Source: Paenibacillus piri
Lineage (GTDB): Bacteria; Bacillota; Bacilli; Paenibacillales; NBRC-103111
DNA: 64,000 nt
Assembly: GCF_004354045.1 (NCBI RefSeq)
Contig: NZ_SMRT01000001.1
Coordinates: forward strand, 1-64,000
Direction of reading: 5' to 3'
The notes beneath the pieces were generated by a model. That model worked only from the letters and a program-made list of their open reading frames with translations. It ran no database searches and was not told where the DNA came from. The position numbers and the translations under genes were made by a program. This document shows, piece after piece, positions 8,727-17,331 of this stretch (its first letter is position 1; each line of letters starts with the position of its first letter).

Positions 8727-8885
8727 CCCCTGGTTTAACATCCACAGATTCTCAATTCAGACAGGTTCATGCCATAGATTTCATGCCGCAAAAGTACAGT
8801 TCGCAGAATGCCCCCGACCATCGAGGCTCCCGCTGCGCGATCCCGGCTTGCAGACGCCCGGCTCTGGATGTCTGCGCCATGGAGA

Positions 8886-8907
8886 CTCATCCGGCTCAGC
8901 GGATGAG
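8886..8907 (-). other. Stem-loop over the dppF-like stop codon
   Basis: CTCATCCG and CGGATGAG form a perfect 8 bp stem with a 6 base loop at the end of the last transporter gene. No T-run follows, so it may protect or separate the mRNA rather than terminate. 8727-8885 shows nothing else. Confidence 0.4.
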
Positions 8908-9927
8908 ATGGCATGCGACTCCATGACCGTTATGCTCCACCCATTTCGGTCTTTCCTGACTGCATATATCGCCGATTCTGTGCATACAGCGGTTTTGAAA
9001 CAAACATCCTTTAGGCTGCTCCAATGGAGTCGAGACACTGCCTTGTAAAATAATTCGCTCTCTTCTTTCACTTTTGTTCACAACCGGGATCGACGACAGC
9101 AGAGCCTGCGTATACGGATGCTGCGGGTTATTAAACAGCTCCGTCGTCTCCGCCAATTCGATCAGCTGCCCTAAATACATGACGGCCACTCTGTCGCTGA
9201 CATAGTGAACGACGCTCAAGTCGTGCGCTACGAACAGAAAGGTGAGTTCATACTGCTCTTGAAGCTCTTCCAGCAAATTGACAATCTGGGCTTGGACAGA
9301 TACATCCAGTGCGGACACCGGTTCGTCGGCGACAATGAAATCGGGCTTCATGGCCAAAGCTCTGGCAATCCCGATCCGCTGGCGCTGCCCGCCGCTGAAC
9401 TGATGCGGATAATTGTCCAGATGACGCTGCGACAAGCCGACCTGCTCGATCAGCTGCCTAAGCTCGGCCTCCTGATCGGAATGCTTCGTGATGCCTCTGC
9501 TCACCAGCGCCACCTTAATAATGTCGCGGACTGTTTTTCTGGGATTCAGGGAAGCATACGGATTCTGAAAAATAATTTGATTTTTTTGCCGATATTTGTG
9601 CAGATCGTCTCCGCTCAATTTGGAAACATCCTGATTGCGGTACAATATACGGCCTTCCGTAGCTTCGTGAAGCTGGATGACCGTCCGTCCGAGCGTCGAT
9701 TTACCGCAGCCGCTTTCGCCGACCAGCCCCAACGTTTCACCCGGATAAATGTCAAAGCTGACATCGTCGACGGCGTAGACGACCTTGTCTTTTTGGCGCG
9801 CCAACATCTTCTCCAGGAAGGAGGCGTTCTGCCTGTAATGTTTTTTTACATTTTGTACACGGATTAACGGCTCTTGCCGACTGCTGCCGCCAATATCAGA
9901 GGTGACCGGCTGCTTGCTGGAGGCCAC
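8896..9927 (-). CDS. Peptide/nickel-type ABC transporter ATP-binding protein (DppF/OppF)
   Basis: Walker A GESGCGKST, signature FSGGQRQR and Walker B FIVADEP with the following SALD are all intact. The C-terminal Cys-rich tail (GCLFQNRCMHRIGDIC) is the oligopeptide-transporter extension. I chose GTG 9927 because AGAGGAAG lies upstream; this leaves a 32 base overlap with the upstream ATPase gene (343 aa). An ATG at 9978 is the longer option. It powers import with its partner ATPase, DppB/C permeases and the lipoprotein at 12980. The cargo is unknown; the surrounding genes point to a short organic acid conjugate or peptide rather than to bulk nutrition. Confidence 0.88.
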   Translation of the reverse strand: MASSKQPVTSDIGGSSRQEPLIRVQNVKKHYRQNASFLEKMLARQKDKVVYAVDDVSFDIYPGETLGLVGESGCGKSTLGRTVIQLHEATEGRILYRNQDVSKLSGDDLHKYRQKNQIIFQNPYASLNPRKTVRDIIKVALVSRGITKHSDQEAELRQLIEQVGLSQRHLDNYPHQFSGGQRQRIGIARALAMKPDFIVADEPVSALDVSVQAQIVNLLEELQEQYELTFLFVAHDLSVVHYVSDRVAVMYLGQLIELAETTELFNNPQHPYTQALLSSIPVVNKSERRERIILQGSVSTPLEQPKGCLFQNRCMHRIGDICSQERPKWVEHNGHGVACHLIR

Positions 9928-10927
9928 TGGCTTCACTTCCTCTCTCGTACAATGCACAACGGACTTGATGCTCTTCATTGATCTGAGTCATGGATATATG
10001 CTTGTGGCAGGCCGCTCCCGCATGCGGGCAGCGGGCCATAAAGGCGCATTCGTTGCCCAGCTTCGTCAAATCGATAACGGTGCCGGGAATCGGCTCTATC
10101 TTTTGCCGCGTATTCGTAATGTGCGGAATCGATTTCAGCAGTCCTTGCGTATACGGATGCTTCGGATTTTCAATAATCAGGTCCGTAGGCCCGCGCTCCA
10201 CAATTTGCCCGGCATACATGACGGCTACTTCGTGGCAGAATTCCGCCGCCATCCCCAGATCATGCGTCACAATAATCATGCTTGTGCCGTGTTCTTTATT
10301 GATCCGCTTCAGCAAATCCAATATTTGCGCCTGGATCGTCACATCGAGCGCTGTCGTCGGCTCATCCGCCAGCAGCAAGCTCGGGTTGCAGGCCAATCCC
10401 ATTGCAATCAGGATCCGCTGCTGCATGCCGCCGCTGAATTCGTGCGGATACGACTCATAGCGCTGCTCCGGCGCCGAAATGCCGACCTCCCGCATTAAGG
10501 TCAGAACCCGTTCCTTTTCTTGCTGCTTCAGGTTGAACCGCTGCAGCCAGCCCTTTTTCTTCGGTTCGATGACGCGATGCGTTTGCAGCACTTCCCGGAT
10601 TTGATTGCCGACTTTATAAGCGGGATTCAACGTCGTCATAGGGTCCTGAAAAATCATGGCGATTTCTTTTCCCCGAATGTTTCTCCATTGCTCGGCTGTA
10701 TTATTGGCAAGATTTTGGCCGTTATAAATGATTTCGCCGCCTACGATTTTACCGGGACTTTTAATCAATCCCATAATGGAGAACAACGCAGTGCTCTTGC
10801 CGCAGCCCGATTCACCGACAAGGCCGACAATCTGTCCGGGCTTGACTGAAAAATTGACTTCATTCACGGCCTTAACAACTCCGCCGGCAGTCGCGTATCC
10901 AATCGTCAAATTGTTAATTTCCAGCAT
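9896..10927 (-). CDS. Peptide/nickel-type ABC transporter ATP-binding protein (DppD/OppD)
   Basis: 343 residues from ATG 10927 behind AAAGGAGG. Walker A GESGCGKST near 41, signature FSGGMQQR near 165, Walker B LLLADEPTTALD near 186, and the C-terminal oligopeptide extension with ECAFMARCPHAG. First of the two ATPases of the transporter; same direction and tight spacing with the permease genes. Confidence 0.9.
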   Translation of the reverse strand: MLEINNLTIGYATAGGVVKAVNEVNFSVKPGQIVGLVGESGCGKSTALFSIMGLIKSPGKIVGGEIIYNGQNLANNTAEQWRNIRGKEIAMIFQDPMTTLNPAYKVGNQIREVLQTHRVIEPKKKGWLQRFNLKQQEKERVLTLMREVGISAPEQRYESYPHEFSGGMQQRILIAMGLACNPSLLLADEPTTALDVTIQAQILDLLKRINKEHGTSMIIVTHDLGMAAEFCHEVAVMYAGQIVERGPTDLIIENPKHPYTQGLLKSIPHITNTRQKIEPIPGTVIDLTKLGNECAFMARCPHAGAACHKHISMTQINEEHQVRCALYERGSEASGLQQAAGHL

Positions 10928-10952
10928 ATTCCGGCCTCCTTTCCCGCTGCCA

Positions 10953-11885
10953 TTATTTCGCTTTTAAACGATGATCCGTAATATCGCGCAATCCTTCGCC
11001 CAACAAATTGATGCTCAATACAAGGATGACCAGAAAGATGCCCGGTATCGTCGAAACCCACCAAGCATTCAGCATATATTCACGTCCGGTCGCAATCATC
11101 GAGCCCCATGCGGGTGTAGGCGGTTGAATGCCCAGCCCGAGAAAGCTTAAAGAGGCTTCCATAATCATCATGTAACCGAAACGGAGCGTTCCCAGTACGA
11201 CAACCGAATGAATAATATTAGGCAATATTTCTTTGACCATAATGGCAATGCCCGGTCTGCCAAGAGCTTTGGCGGCTTCAACATATTCCTTCGTTTTTTC
11301 GACCATGACTTCACCGCGAATAATCCGGAAAAACTCTACCCATCCTTTAAACGTTAAGGCGAGAATCAAGTTGTTAAAGCCCGGCCCCAAAAAAGCCATC
11401 ATTCCAATGGCAAAAATAAGGAAGGGGAATGCAAGCAATAAATCCGCAAACCGTGAAACAACCGTGTCAAACCAACCCCGGTAATAACCGCTGATCAAAC
11501 CCAGTACCGTACCGATGGCAATCGAGATCGCGGTTGCCAGCAATCCGATCACAATGGAAATACGGGCACCGTAAAGAATACGGGATAACAAATCCATTCC
11601 TTGTTCGTCCGCCCCGAATAAATGGCTCCACTGGCCGCCTTCAATCCATGCGGGAGGCTTCAATCTGTCCGCCAAATCTCCTGCATAGGGGCTGTGCGGG
11701 GCAATCACCGGCGCAAAAACGGCGACCAAAATATAGATAACGATAATAATCCCGCCGCTCATTGCCGAAGGATGCTTGGACAATCTTTTGATAAAATCTT
11801 TGCTTCCGTTCAGCAAGTTCGTCAATTTGCCGGATGACAGGCTCAGTCCCGCATCGTTCGTTTCAGCATACCTGCTAGTGCTCAA
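10953..11885 (-). CDS. Peptide-type ABC transporter permease (DppC)
   Basis: 310 residues from a TTG start at 11885 with GGAGGT eight bases upstream. An N-terminal cytoplasmic leader is followed by a membrane span (GGIIIVIYILVAVFAPVIAP), the OppC/DppC N-terminal signature HSPYAGDLADRL, GADEQGMDLLSRILYGAR, and the EAA loop EYVEAAKALGRPGIAIMVKE. About six membrane segments. Pairs with DppB to form the pore. Confidence 0.9.
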   Translation of the reverse strand: MSTSRYAETNDAGLSLSSGKLTNLLNGSKDFIKRLSKHPSAMSGGIIIVIYILVAVFAPVIAPHSPYAGDLADRLKPPAWIEGGQWSHLFGADEQGMDLLSRILYGARISIVIGLLATAISIAIGTVLGLISGYYRGWFDTVVSRFADLLLAFPFLIFAIGMMAFLGPGFNNLILALTFKGWVEFFRIIRGEVMVEKTKEYVEAAKALGRPGIAIMVKEILPNIIHSVVVLGTLRFGYMMIMEASLSFLGLGIQPPTPAWGSMIATGREYMLNAWWVSTIPGIFLVILVLSINLLGEGLRDITDHRLKAK

Positions 11886-11912
11886 AATTGTTGACCTCCC
11901 CGTCGGTAATCG

Positions 11913-12923
11913 TTACATGCGCAGCTTCGGATTTAAATAAGTATAAACGACGTCTACAATTAAGTTGGCGAGCACGAATGTAAAAGCATAAAACATGACA
12001 ACACCTTGAACGAGCGGATAATCCCGGTTAAAAATGCTCTCTACGGCGAGCCTTCCGAGCCCCGGCCATCCGAATACCGTTTCCACAATCATATTTCCGC
12101 CCAGCAGAGCCCCGATCTCCAGGCCGATCACCGTTACGGTAGGGATCAATCCGTTTCGCAGCGCATGCTTCAAAATCACTTTCGATTCTTTTAACCCTTT
12201 GGCCCGCGCCAATGTGACATAATCCATTTGCAATACTTCCAACATGCTGGACCGCGTAATGCGGGAAATAATGGACGCCATCGCCGCGCCTAAAGTAACT
12301 GCCGGAAGCAGCAAATGCATGAAGGCGTTTCTGAAGCCTTCCCAATTGCCCGTCAATACGCTGTCGATCATGTATAAACCGGTAATATGCTGAATATCGA
12401 TTCCGAAATCAAGCCTTCCTTTAACCGGGGTGAATCCCAGAGAAACCGAAAAAATAAACATGAGTACGATGCCTAGCCAAAACGGGGGCATGGATATACC
12501 CAAGAAAGCGGTTCCCATATTGGCTCTATCGATAAGGCTGTTCTGTTTCAACGCCGAGTAAATGCCGATCGGAATCCCCACGATCATGGAGAACAGACAA
12601 GCGGCCAAAGCAAGCTCGATGGTCGCAGGCAGCGTCTCGCCGATCAGCTCCGCGACCGGTCTCCGCTTTTTGAAAGATTCGCCCAGATCGCCTTGCACAA
12701 GATTGCCCAAATATTCCTTGAGCTGGACGTAGATCGGTTGGTCAAGATTAAACTGCGCCCTTAGATTATCCACTTCCTGCTGGCTGACATTCCCCGAATT
12801 GCCCATCATCAAATCGATCGGATCGCCCGGTGTAAACCGCATAAATATAAATACAACCAAGGCTACGCCGATCATAATGGGGATTGTTCCCAATATACGT
12901 TCCAGAATCTTGACAGAGCGCAT
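11913..12923 (-). CDS. Peptide-type ABC transporter permease (DppB)
   Basis: 336 residues from ATG 12923 behind AAAGGAGTGA. N-terminal span (TIPIMIGVALVVFIFMRFTPG) and GDPIDLMMGN are standard for DppB/OppB. The EAA loop reads DYVTLARAKGLKESKVILKH near 235, followed by ETVFGWPGLGRLAVESI. Six predicted spans. It follows the binding-protein gene by 56 bases. Confidence 0.9.
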   Translation of the reverse strand: MRSVKILERILGTIPIMIGVALVVFIFMRFTPGDPIDLMMGNSGNVSQQEVDNLRAQFNLDQPIYVQLKEYLGNLVQGDLGESFKKRRPVAELIGETLPATIELALAACLFSMIVGIPIGIYSALKQNSLIDRANMGTAFLGISMPPFWLGIVLMFIFSVSLGFTPVKGRLDFGIDIQHITGLYMIDSVLTGNWEGFRNAFMHLLLPAVTLGAAMASIISRITRSSMLEVLQMDYVTLARAKGLKESKVILKHALRNGLIPTVTVIGLEIGALLGGNMIVETVFGWPGLGRLAVESIFNRDYPLVQGVVMFYAFTFVLANLIVDVVYTYLNPKLRM

Positions 12924-12979
12924 ATACGCTAGCTCACTCCTTTCTTAATGGAAGGGGAAGGGGAATGATTCCCCCTCCG

Positions 12980-14542
12980 TTATTTGCTGACGCTCGCTTT
13001 GGACATGTACAAGCTTCCGTCCGGCGTAGGAGACCAGCCCTGCAACTTCTTAACCCCGGCCTCTATTTCTTTCTTGGAGAAACCGAACACCCACGGAGCA
13101 TCTTTATAAATCAACTGCTGCGCTTCTTTATAAATCGCTTTGCGCTTTTCCGCATCAATCTCGGTTGCGCCTTGCTTCAGCAGTTCGTCAACGCGCGGGT
13201 TGCTGTACTGGCTGTAATTGGCTCTGTCTTTCGTAATAAAGTTAGGATTCAGGAAATCGAACGGATCGAGCGTGGAATTGCCCCAGTCTCCCATGAACAT
13301 CTGCCGCTCTCCCTTAAGCAGCATCGGCTTCAATACGCCGACGTCCCATACGCGGGTACTCGCTTCGATTCCGCTGTCGCGCAGTTGGGCGGCTACGGCT
13401 TCCGCCACTTCCTTGTTGTTCGCATCCGAATCGATCACGACCGGGAATCCCTTCGGGTATCCCGCTTCCGCCAGCAGCTGCTTCGCTTTTTCAGGGCTGT
13501 ACTCATACGGTTTGAGCGAAGTATCGAGGGCGAATGCGTTGCTGAGCATCGGTCCGGCCAGGCGGGTCGCATAGTTGTTCAAAATTTTATCGATGATGGC
13601 ATCCATATTGACCGCATGATTCATGGCTTGACGAACCTTGACATTATCGAACGGAGCTTTCTGCACATTCATCTGCAGCATGTACACCCGCGTACCTTCG
13701 ACGGTTTTGACATCAATTTCCGGATCGGCCATCAGCGTTTTGGATAGGGAAGGGGACAAATCGTGAATCCGCTGCACCTCGCCCGCTTTTAACGCGCCTA
13801 TTCGGGACGAAGCCTCCGGGATGACGTCGAATGCCAAATTTTTAATTTTGGGCGCGCCGCCGTAATAGTCGTCAAAGCGGGCCATCTCGATTCTTTCATC
13901 CATCTTGGCTTTGACCAGCTTGAACGGACCCGCGCCGACCGGTTTCTCCGCCAAGCCTTTATCTCCGACTTTCTCCGCATAAGCCTTCGGTATAATTTGC
14001 TGCAGCGGAAGCATCGTAAGCAGGATCGGCCAAGGATTGTTCAATACAAATTTGACTGTATAGTCATCCACAACCTGCACTTCTTTGACGCCTTCCAGCA
14101 AGCCCTTGCGCGGTGATGTTTTTCCGTCGATGCCGTTTTCTTTTAAAATACGGTCGAACGTAAATTTGACATCCTCCGCCTTCAAAGCGGTCCCATCATG
14201 AAACTTGACATCCTTTCGAAGCTTGAACACCCATTCCGTCGGGGTCGTATTTTCCCACGATTCAGCGATGGCCGGTTTAATAACCCCTTTCTCATCCACC
14301 GTTACCAAACCGTCAAACACATTCCTGAGTACGGATTCCGTCAAGCGGTCGCGGTAATTCGCAGGATCCAAACTCAATACCGGACCCTTAATCCCGACCA
14401 GTACAGAAGCGCTTTCATTGGTTGAAGCGGTGCTTGCCTTATCATTTGGATTATCAGTGCTTTTGGAACCGTTGTTCGAACAGCCGACAGCCAAGCTTAA
14501 TACCAGTAAAGAAGATGTAAGCAGACGAGAAATTTTTTTCAC
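12980..14542 (-). CDS. Extracellular solute-binding lipoprotein, family 5 (peptide/nickel type)
   Basis: 520 residues from GTG 14542 with GGGGG upstream. The signal peptide MKKISRLLTSSLLVLSLAVG ends at a lipobox LAVGC, so the mature protein is membrane-anchored. Family-5 landmarks follow: LRKDVKFHDGTALKAEDVKF near 115-135, PLQQIIPKAYAEKVG and GAGPFKLVK, then VRQAMNHAVNMDAI. It is the first gene of the five-gene transporter transcript and faces its regulator across a shared intergenic region. The ligand cannot be read from sequence. Confidence 0.9.
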   Translation of the reverse strand: MKKISRLLTSSLLVLSLAVGCSNNGSKSTDNPNDKASTASTNESASVLVGIKGPVLSLDPANYRDRLTESVLRNVFDGLVTVDEKGVIKPAIAESWENTTPTEWVFKLRKDVKFHDGTALKAEDVKFTFDRILKENGIDGKTSPRKGLLEGVKEVQVVDDYTVKFVLNNPWPILLTMLPLQQIIPKAYAEKVGDKGLAEKPVGAGPFKLVKAKMDERIEMARFDDYYGGAPKIKNLAFDVIPEASSRIGALKAGEVQRIHDLSPSLSKTLMADPEIDVKTVEGTRVYMLQMNVQKAPFDNVKVRQAMNHAVNMDAIIDKILNNYATRLAGPMLSNAFALDTSLKPYEYSPEKAKQLLAEAGYPKGFPVVIDSDANNKEVAEAVAAQLRDSGIEASTRVWDVGVLKPMLLKGERQMFMGDWGNSTLDPFDFLNPNFITKDRANYSQYSNPRVDELLKQGATEIDAEKRKAIYKEAQQLIYKDAPWVFGFSKKEIEAGVKKLQGWSPTPDGSLYMSKASVSK

Positions 14543-14587
14543 CCGAATCCCCCTAATCGATAATTAATATTTTGTGCTGATAAAGAC

Positions 14588-14616
14588 ATATTACTGGTAA
14601 TATCATGTAATGTCAA
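14588..14616 (-). promoter_or_regulatory. Promoter of the ABC transporter operon with overlapping GntR operator candidate
   Basis: Minus strand TTGACA (14611-14616), 17 base spacer, TAATAT (14588-14593). The inverted repeat ATTAC-CA-GTAAT at 14590-14601 (perfect 5 bp arms on the minus strand) overlaps the -10 and spacer. The rest of 14543-14791 holds no gene. Confidence 0.7.
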
Positions 14617-14791
14617 CCATAAAAATGTGAGATATTCTTCCAACGGTCTTACAATCAATTTCAATTTATAATTAGGTTGCGCTTTCATTGGAAATTGACA
14701 TCGCTTACAAATAATGAGCGGGATTTTATGTTACAATAGGTGACATTATTTTTTGGGACGCATCTGTTTTCAGTTAAATTAAGGAAATAGT

Positions 14792-14849
14792 TTGCAAATC
14801 CGCTTCATTTTTCATAATATAGTAGTATGCAAATGATATAACCTGTCAT
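14792..14849 (+). promoter_or_regulatory. gntR promoter with downstream operator candidate
   Basis: TTGCAA (14792-14797), 17 base spacer, TAATAT (14815-14820). ATAACCTGTCAT at 14838-14849 matches the motif at the two other promoters of the island, which would give autoregulation. No gene is seen between here and 14964. Confidence 0.6.
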
Positions 14850-14964
14850 AGCCCGGGTTAAACGGCTTCTCCATCCATAGGGGTGTGCGCGCTTATCAAG
14901 GTTGTGCGAAGCAATGTATAAAAACCTATATATTCTTTTCAACTTATAAAGGAGATGAAATCCA

Positions 14965-15732
14965 TTGTTGGATCGCAATACTCAGATTCCTCTATATGAG
15001 CAGTTAAAAAATTTGATCGCGCAGCAGATCAATGAAGGGAAGCTTGAGCCGGACCAACAAATCCCTTCCGAACGGGAGCTGTGCGAAGCCTATGGCGTCA
15101 GCAGAATTACCGTGCGCCAAGCGATCGCCGCCGCCGCAAACGAAGGGCTGCTCTACCGGACCCAGGGGAAAGGAACCTACGTAGCCGGCACGAAAATCGA
15201 GCAAAAGCTCAGCAACATCAACAATTTCCAGCAAACCTTGGTGAAGCAGGGCTTTATGGCTTCCACCCAGTTGTATAAAGCGGAAACGATCCCTAATAAT
15301 TTGTTCTATTCCCGTTTGTTAAATGTAAGCATGCTTGAGCAAATCACCAATATTCAACTGATCGGGTTCGGCAATGAGGAGCCGGTTGTTTATTATGACA
15401 GCTATTTCAGTATGCACATCGGTCAACGCATATTGGAATCTGCTCAAAAGGCTGTCGACCATAAAGTTCCGTTCTCTACCCTGGATTTGTACATGGAAAC
15501 GGCCGTCGCTCCTACGCATGTCGAGCAGACGTTTGAATCGACCGTATCTGACGAGAACTTATCAGGCATATTGAAAATTGCCGTCGGCTCCCCGATTCTG
15601 CTCGTCACCTCCATCGTTTATGATCAGCAGCAGCCGCTTGAATATAAAAATTCTTATTACCGCGGCGACAAATACAAATTTTTTCTGACGCGGGAATTTT
15701 CCGATTTCAACCTGCGGCCTATTGCGGATTGA
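14965..15732 (+). CDS. GntR-family transcriptional regulator with UTRA ligand domain
   Basis: 255 residues from TTG 14965 behind AAAGGAGATG. Residues 1-70 are the winged helix: PLYEQLKNLIAQQINEGKL, SERELCEAYGVSRITVRQAI, and the wing RTQGKGTYV. Residues ~85-250 match a UTRA domain (VVYYDSYFS, HVEQTFESTV, LLVTSIVYDQQQPLEYKNSYYRGD). HutC-type repressors of this kind bind a small metabolite and release DNA. Placement opposite the transporter, plus shared motifs at three promoters, makes it the likely local repressor. Confidence 0.88.
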   Translation: MLDRNTQIPLYEQLKNLIAQQINEGKLEPDQQIPSERELCEAYGVSRITVRQAIAAAANEGLLYRTQGKGTYVAGTKIEQKLSNINNFQQTLVKQGFMASTQLYKAETIPNNLFYSRLLNVSMLEQITNIQLIGFGNEEPVVYYDSYFSMHIGQRILESAQKAVDHKVPFSTLDLYMETAVAPTHVEQTFESTVSDENLSGILKIAVGSPILLVTSIVYDQQQPLEYKNSYYRGDKYKFFLTREFSDFNLRPIAD

Positions 15733-15735
15733 CGC

Positions 15736-16131
15736 ATGCCCGACATGATCAAAGTCGCAGCAGCCATTATTGAGAATGACGAGGGCTTCATCCTGATTGC
15801 AAGGCGCCGCAAAGGGAAGTCTCAAGAAGGGTTATGGGAATTTCCGGGCGGGAAGCTGGAGGAGGGGGAGGATCCCGCAGCCTGCCTGAAACGGGAGCTG
15901 ATGGAAGAGATGAGGATCGAGATCGCGCCCTACGAGCAATTGAGCACGAACGATCACCGCTACGGCGACCTCCATATTCATCTGATTGCTTATAGGGCGC
16001 GATTTACCGGTGGAACGATTGAACTGATCGATCATGATGATTACCGCTGGGTTCGGATAAAAGAACTGAAAGAATTCCAGTTCGCGCCGGCGGATATTAA
16101 GTTTGTCGAACTGTTGAGTCAGTCGTGCTGA
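15736..16131 (+). CDS. Nudix hydrolase (MutT-like)
   Basis: 131 residues; the start lies three bases after the regulator's stop, so translation is probably coupled. The Nudix box runs from FPGGKLEEGEDP through CLKRELMEEMRIE; the catalytic glutamates are kept, but the usual glycine of EExG is replaced (EEMR). MutT-type members hydrolyse 8-oxo-dGTP or related nucleoside diphosphate derivatives. Why it is cotranscribed with the regulator is unclear. Confidence 0.85.
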   Translation: MPDMIKVAAAIIENDEGFILIARRRKGKSQEGLWEFPGGKLEEGEDPAACLKRELMEEMRIEIAPYEQLSTNDHRYGDLHIHLIAYRARFTGGTIELIDHDDYRWVRIKELKEFQFAPADIKFVELLSQSC

Positions 16132-16186
16132 GAGCATCAAGGGCCAAACCGGCAGGTTAGGGTCTATACATCCAATCCAAAGAGCT

Positions 16187-16231
16187 GTCTGCGTAACGCG
16201 AGAAATTCGCAATGCAGACGGCCTTTTTTTT
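16187..16231 (+). terminator. Rho-independent terminator after gntR-nudix
   Basis: GTCTGC at 16187 pairs with GCAGAC at 16214-16219, with an inner GCGA/TCGC stem, then GGCC and a run of eight T. Confidence 0.85.
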
Positions 16232-16367
16232 CGCCGATCGGGCCTTTGACACAACCAAACCTTCCAAACCCAAGGTTAAAACTTTATTCAAATCGGTTAA
16301 TTTTATTTCTTATGTCCCGCCAATGCAAAGGGTAGACTAGAGAAAAATACGACATGGGGTGAATTTC

Positions 16368-17309
16368 ATGGCTACTGATACACAATCGGGCGGACAACCA
16401 TTGCCAACGGCAGGCCATAAAAAAAGAAGCTCTATGCAGTGGCGCGAGGATCTGGCGGGTTACTTATTCGTAAGCCCGATGCTGCTCGGACTATTTGTGC
16501 TGACGCTGTTTCCGATCCTGGCCTCCTTTTTCCTAAGCTTCACGGATTGGAACTTTGTTGCCGGCTTCTCCAAAATGAAATTTCTCGGCTTCGACAACTT
16601 TGTCAAGCTTATGCATGACAGTGTATTTAAGCTGTCGCTCAAAAATAACGTCATTCTAATCATCGTGGTGCCTGTCACTTTAGCGGTTTCGCTGCTGCTG
16701 GCGGTAGTCATCGATAAGAAGGTTTATTTGAAGGGCTTGTTCAAAGTCATTTATTTCATTCCGTACATTTCGAGTATCGTCGCCGTAGCGATCGTGTTCC
16801 AGGTGCTGTTCCACCCGACCTACGGACCGGTTAACCAGATGCTCATGTCGCTTGGAATGGCCCATCCGCCGAAGTGGATTGCCGACGCCGACGTTGCGCT
16901 GTACTGTGTAATGGGGCTTATGGTATGGATAAACATCGGGTACAACATGATTATTTTCATGGCCGGCCTGCAGTCGATTCCGAACGATCTGTACGAGGCC
17001 GCGGACATCGACGGCGCTTCAAAGTGGAAGCAGTTTTTCAGCATTACGGTGCCTCTGTTGTCGCCGACGACTTTTTTTCTGCTTGTTACCGGCATTATCG
17101 GCTCGTTCAAAGTATTCGACATTATCGCCGTGCTAACCGGCGGCGGACCCGCCAACTCGACGAATGTGGTCGTATACCGTCTCTACGAAACAGCTTTCAT
17201 CAATCTGCAAACCGGCTACGCTTCCGCAATGGCCATCGTACTGCTCATTTTCGTTCTGTTGATTACGCTTATCCAGTGGTACGGTCAACGTAAATGGGTC
17301 AATTATTAA
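16368..17309 (+). CDS. Sugar ABC transporter permease (MalF/UgpA type)
   Basis: 313 residues from ATG 16368 (GGGGTGA just upstream; a GTG at 16359 is less likely). Six spans, first at LAGYLFVSPMLLGLFVLTLF. The EAA loop reads YEAADIDGASKWKQFF near 220. It forms the pore with the next gene and imports a carbohydrate brought by the lipoprotein at 18309. No ATPase gene is present; such systems in Bacilli usually share an MsmX-type ATPase encoded elsewhere. Confidence 0.92.
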   Translation: MATDTQSGGQPLPTAGHKKRSSMQWREDLAGYLFVSPMLLGLFVLTLFPILASFFLSFTDWNFVAGFSKMKFLGFDNFVKLMHDSVFKLSLKNNVILIIVVPVTLAVSLLLAVVIDKKVYLKGLFKVIYFIPYISSIVAVAIVFQVLFHPTYGPVNQMLMSLGMAHPPKWIADADVALYCVMGLMVWINIGYNMIIFMAGLQSIPNDLYEAADIDGASKWKQFFSITVPLLSPTTFFLLVTGIIGSFKVFDIIAVLTGGGPANSTNVVVYRLYETAFINLQTGYASAMAIVLLIFVLLITLIQWYGQRKWVNY

Positions 17310-17331
17310 ACAGAGAAGGAGGGGACCCGAT

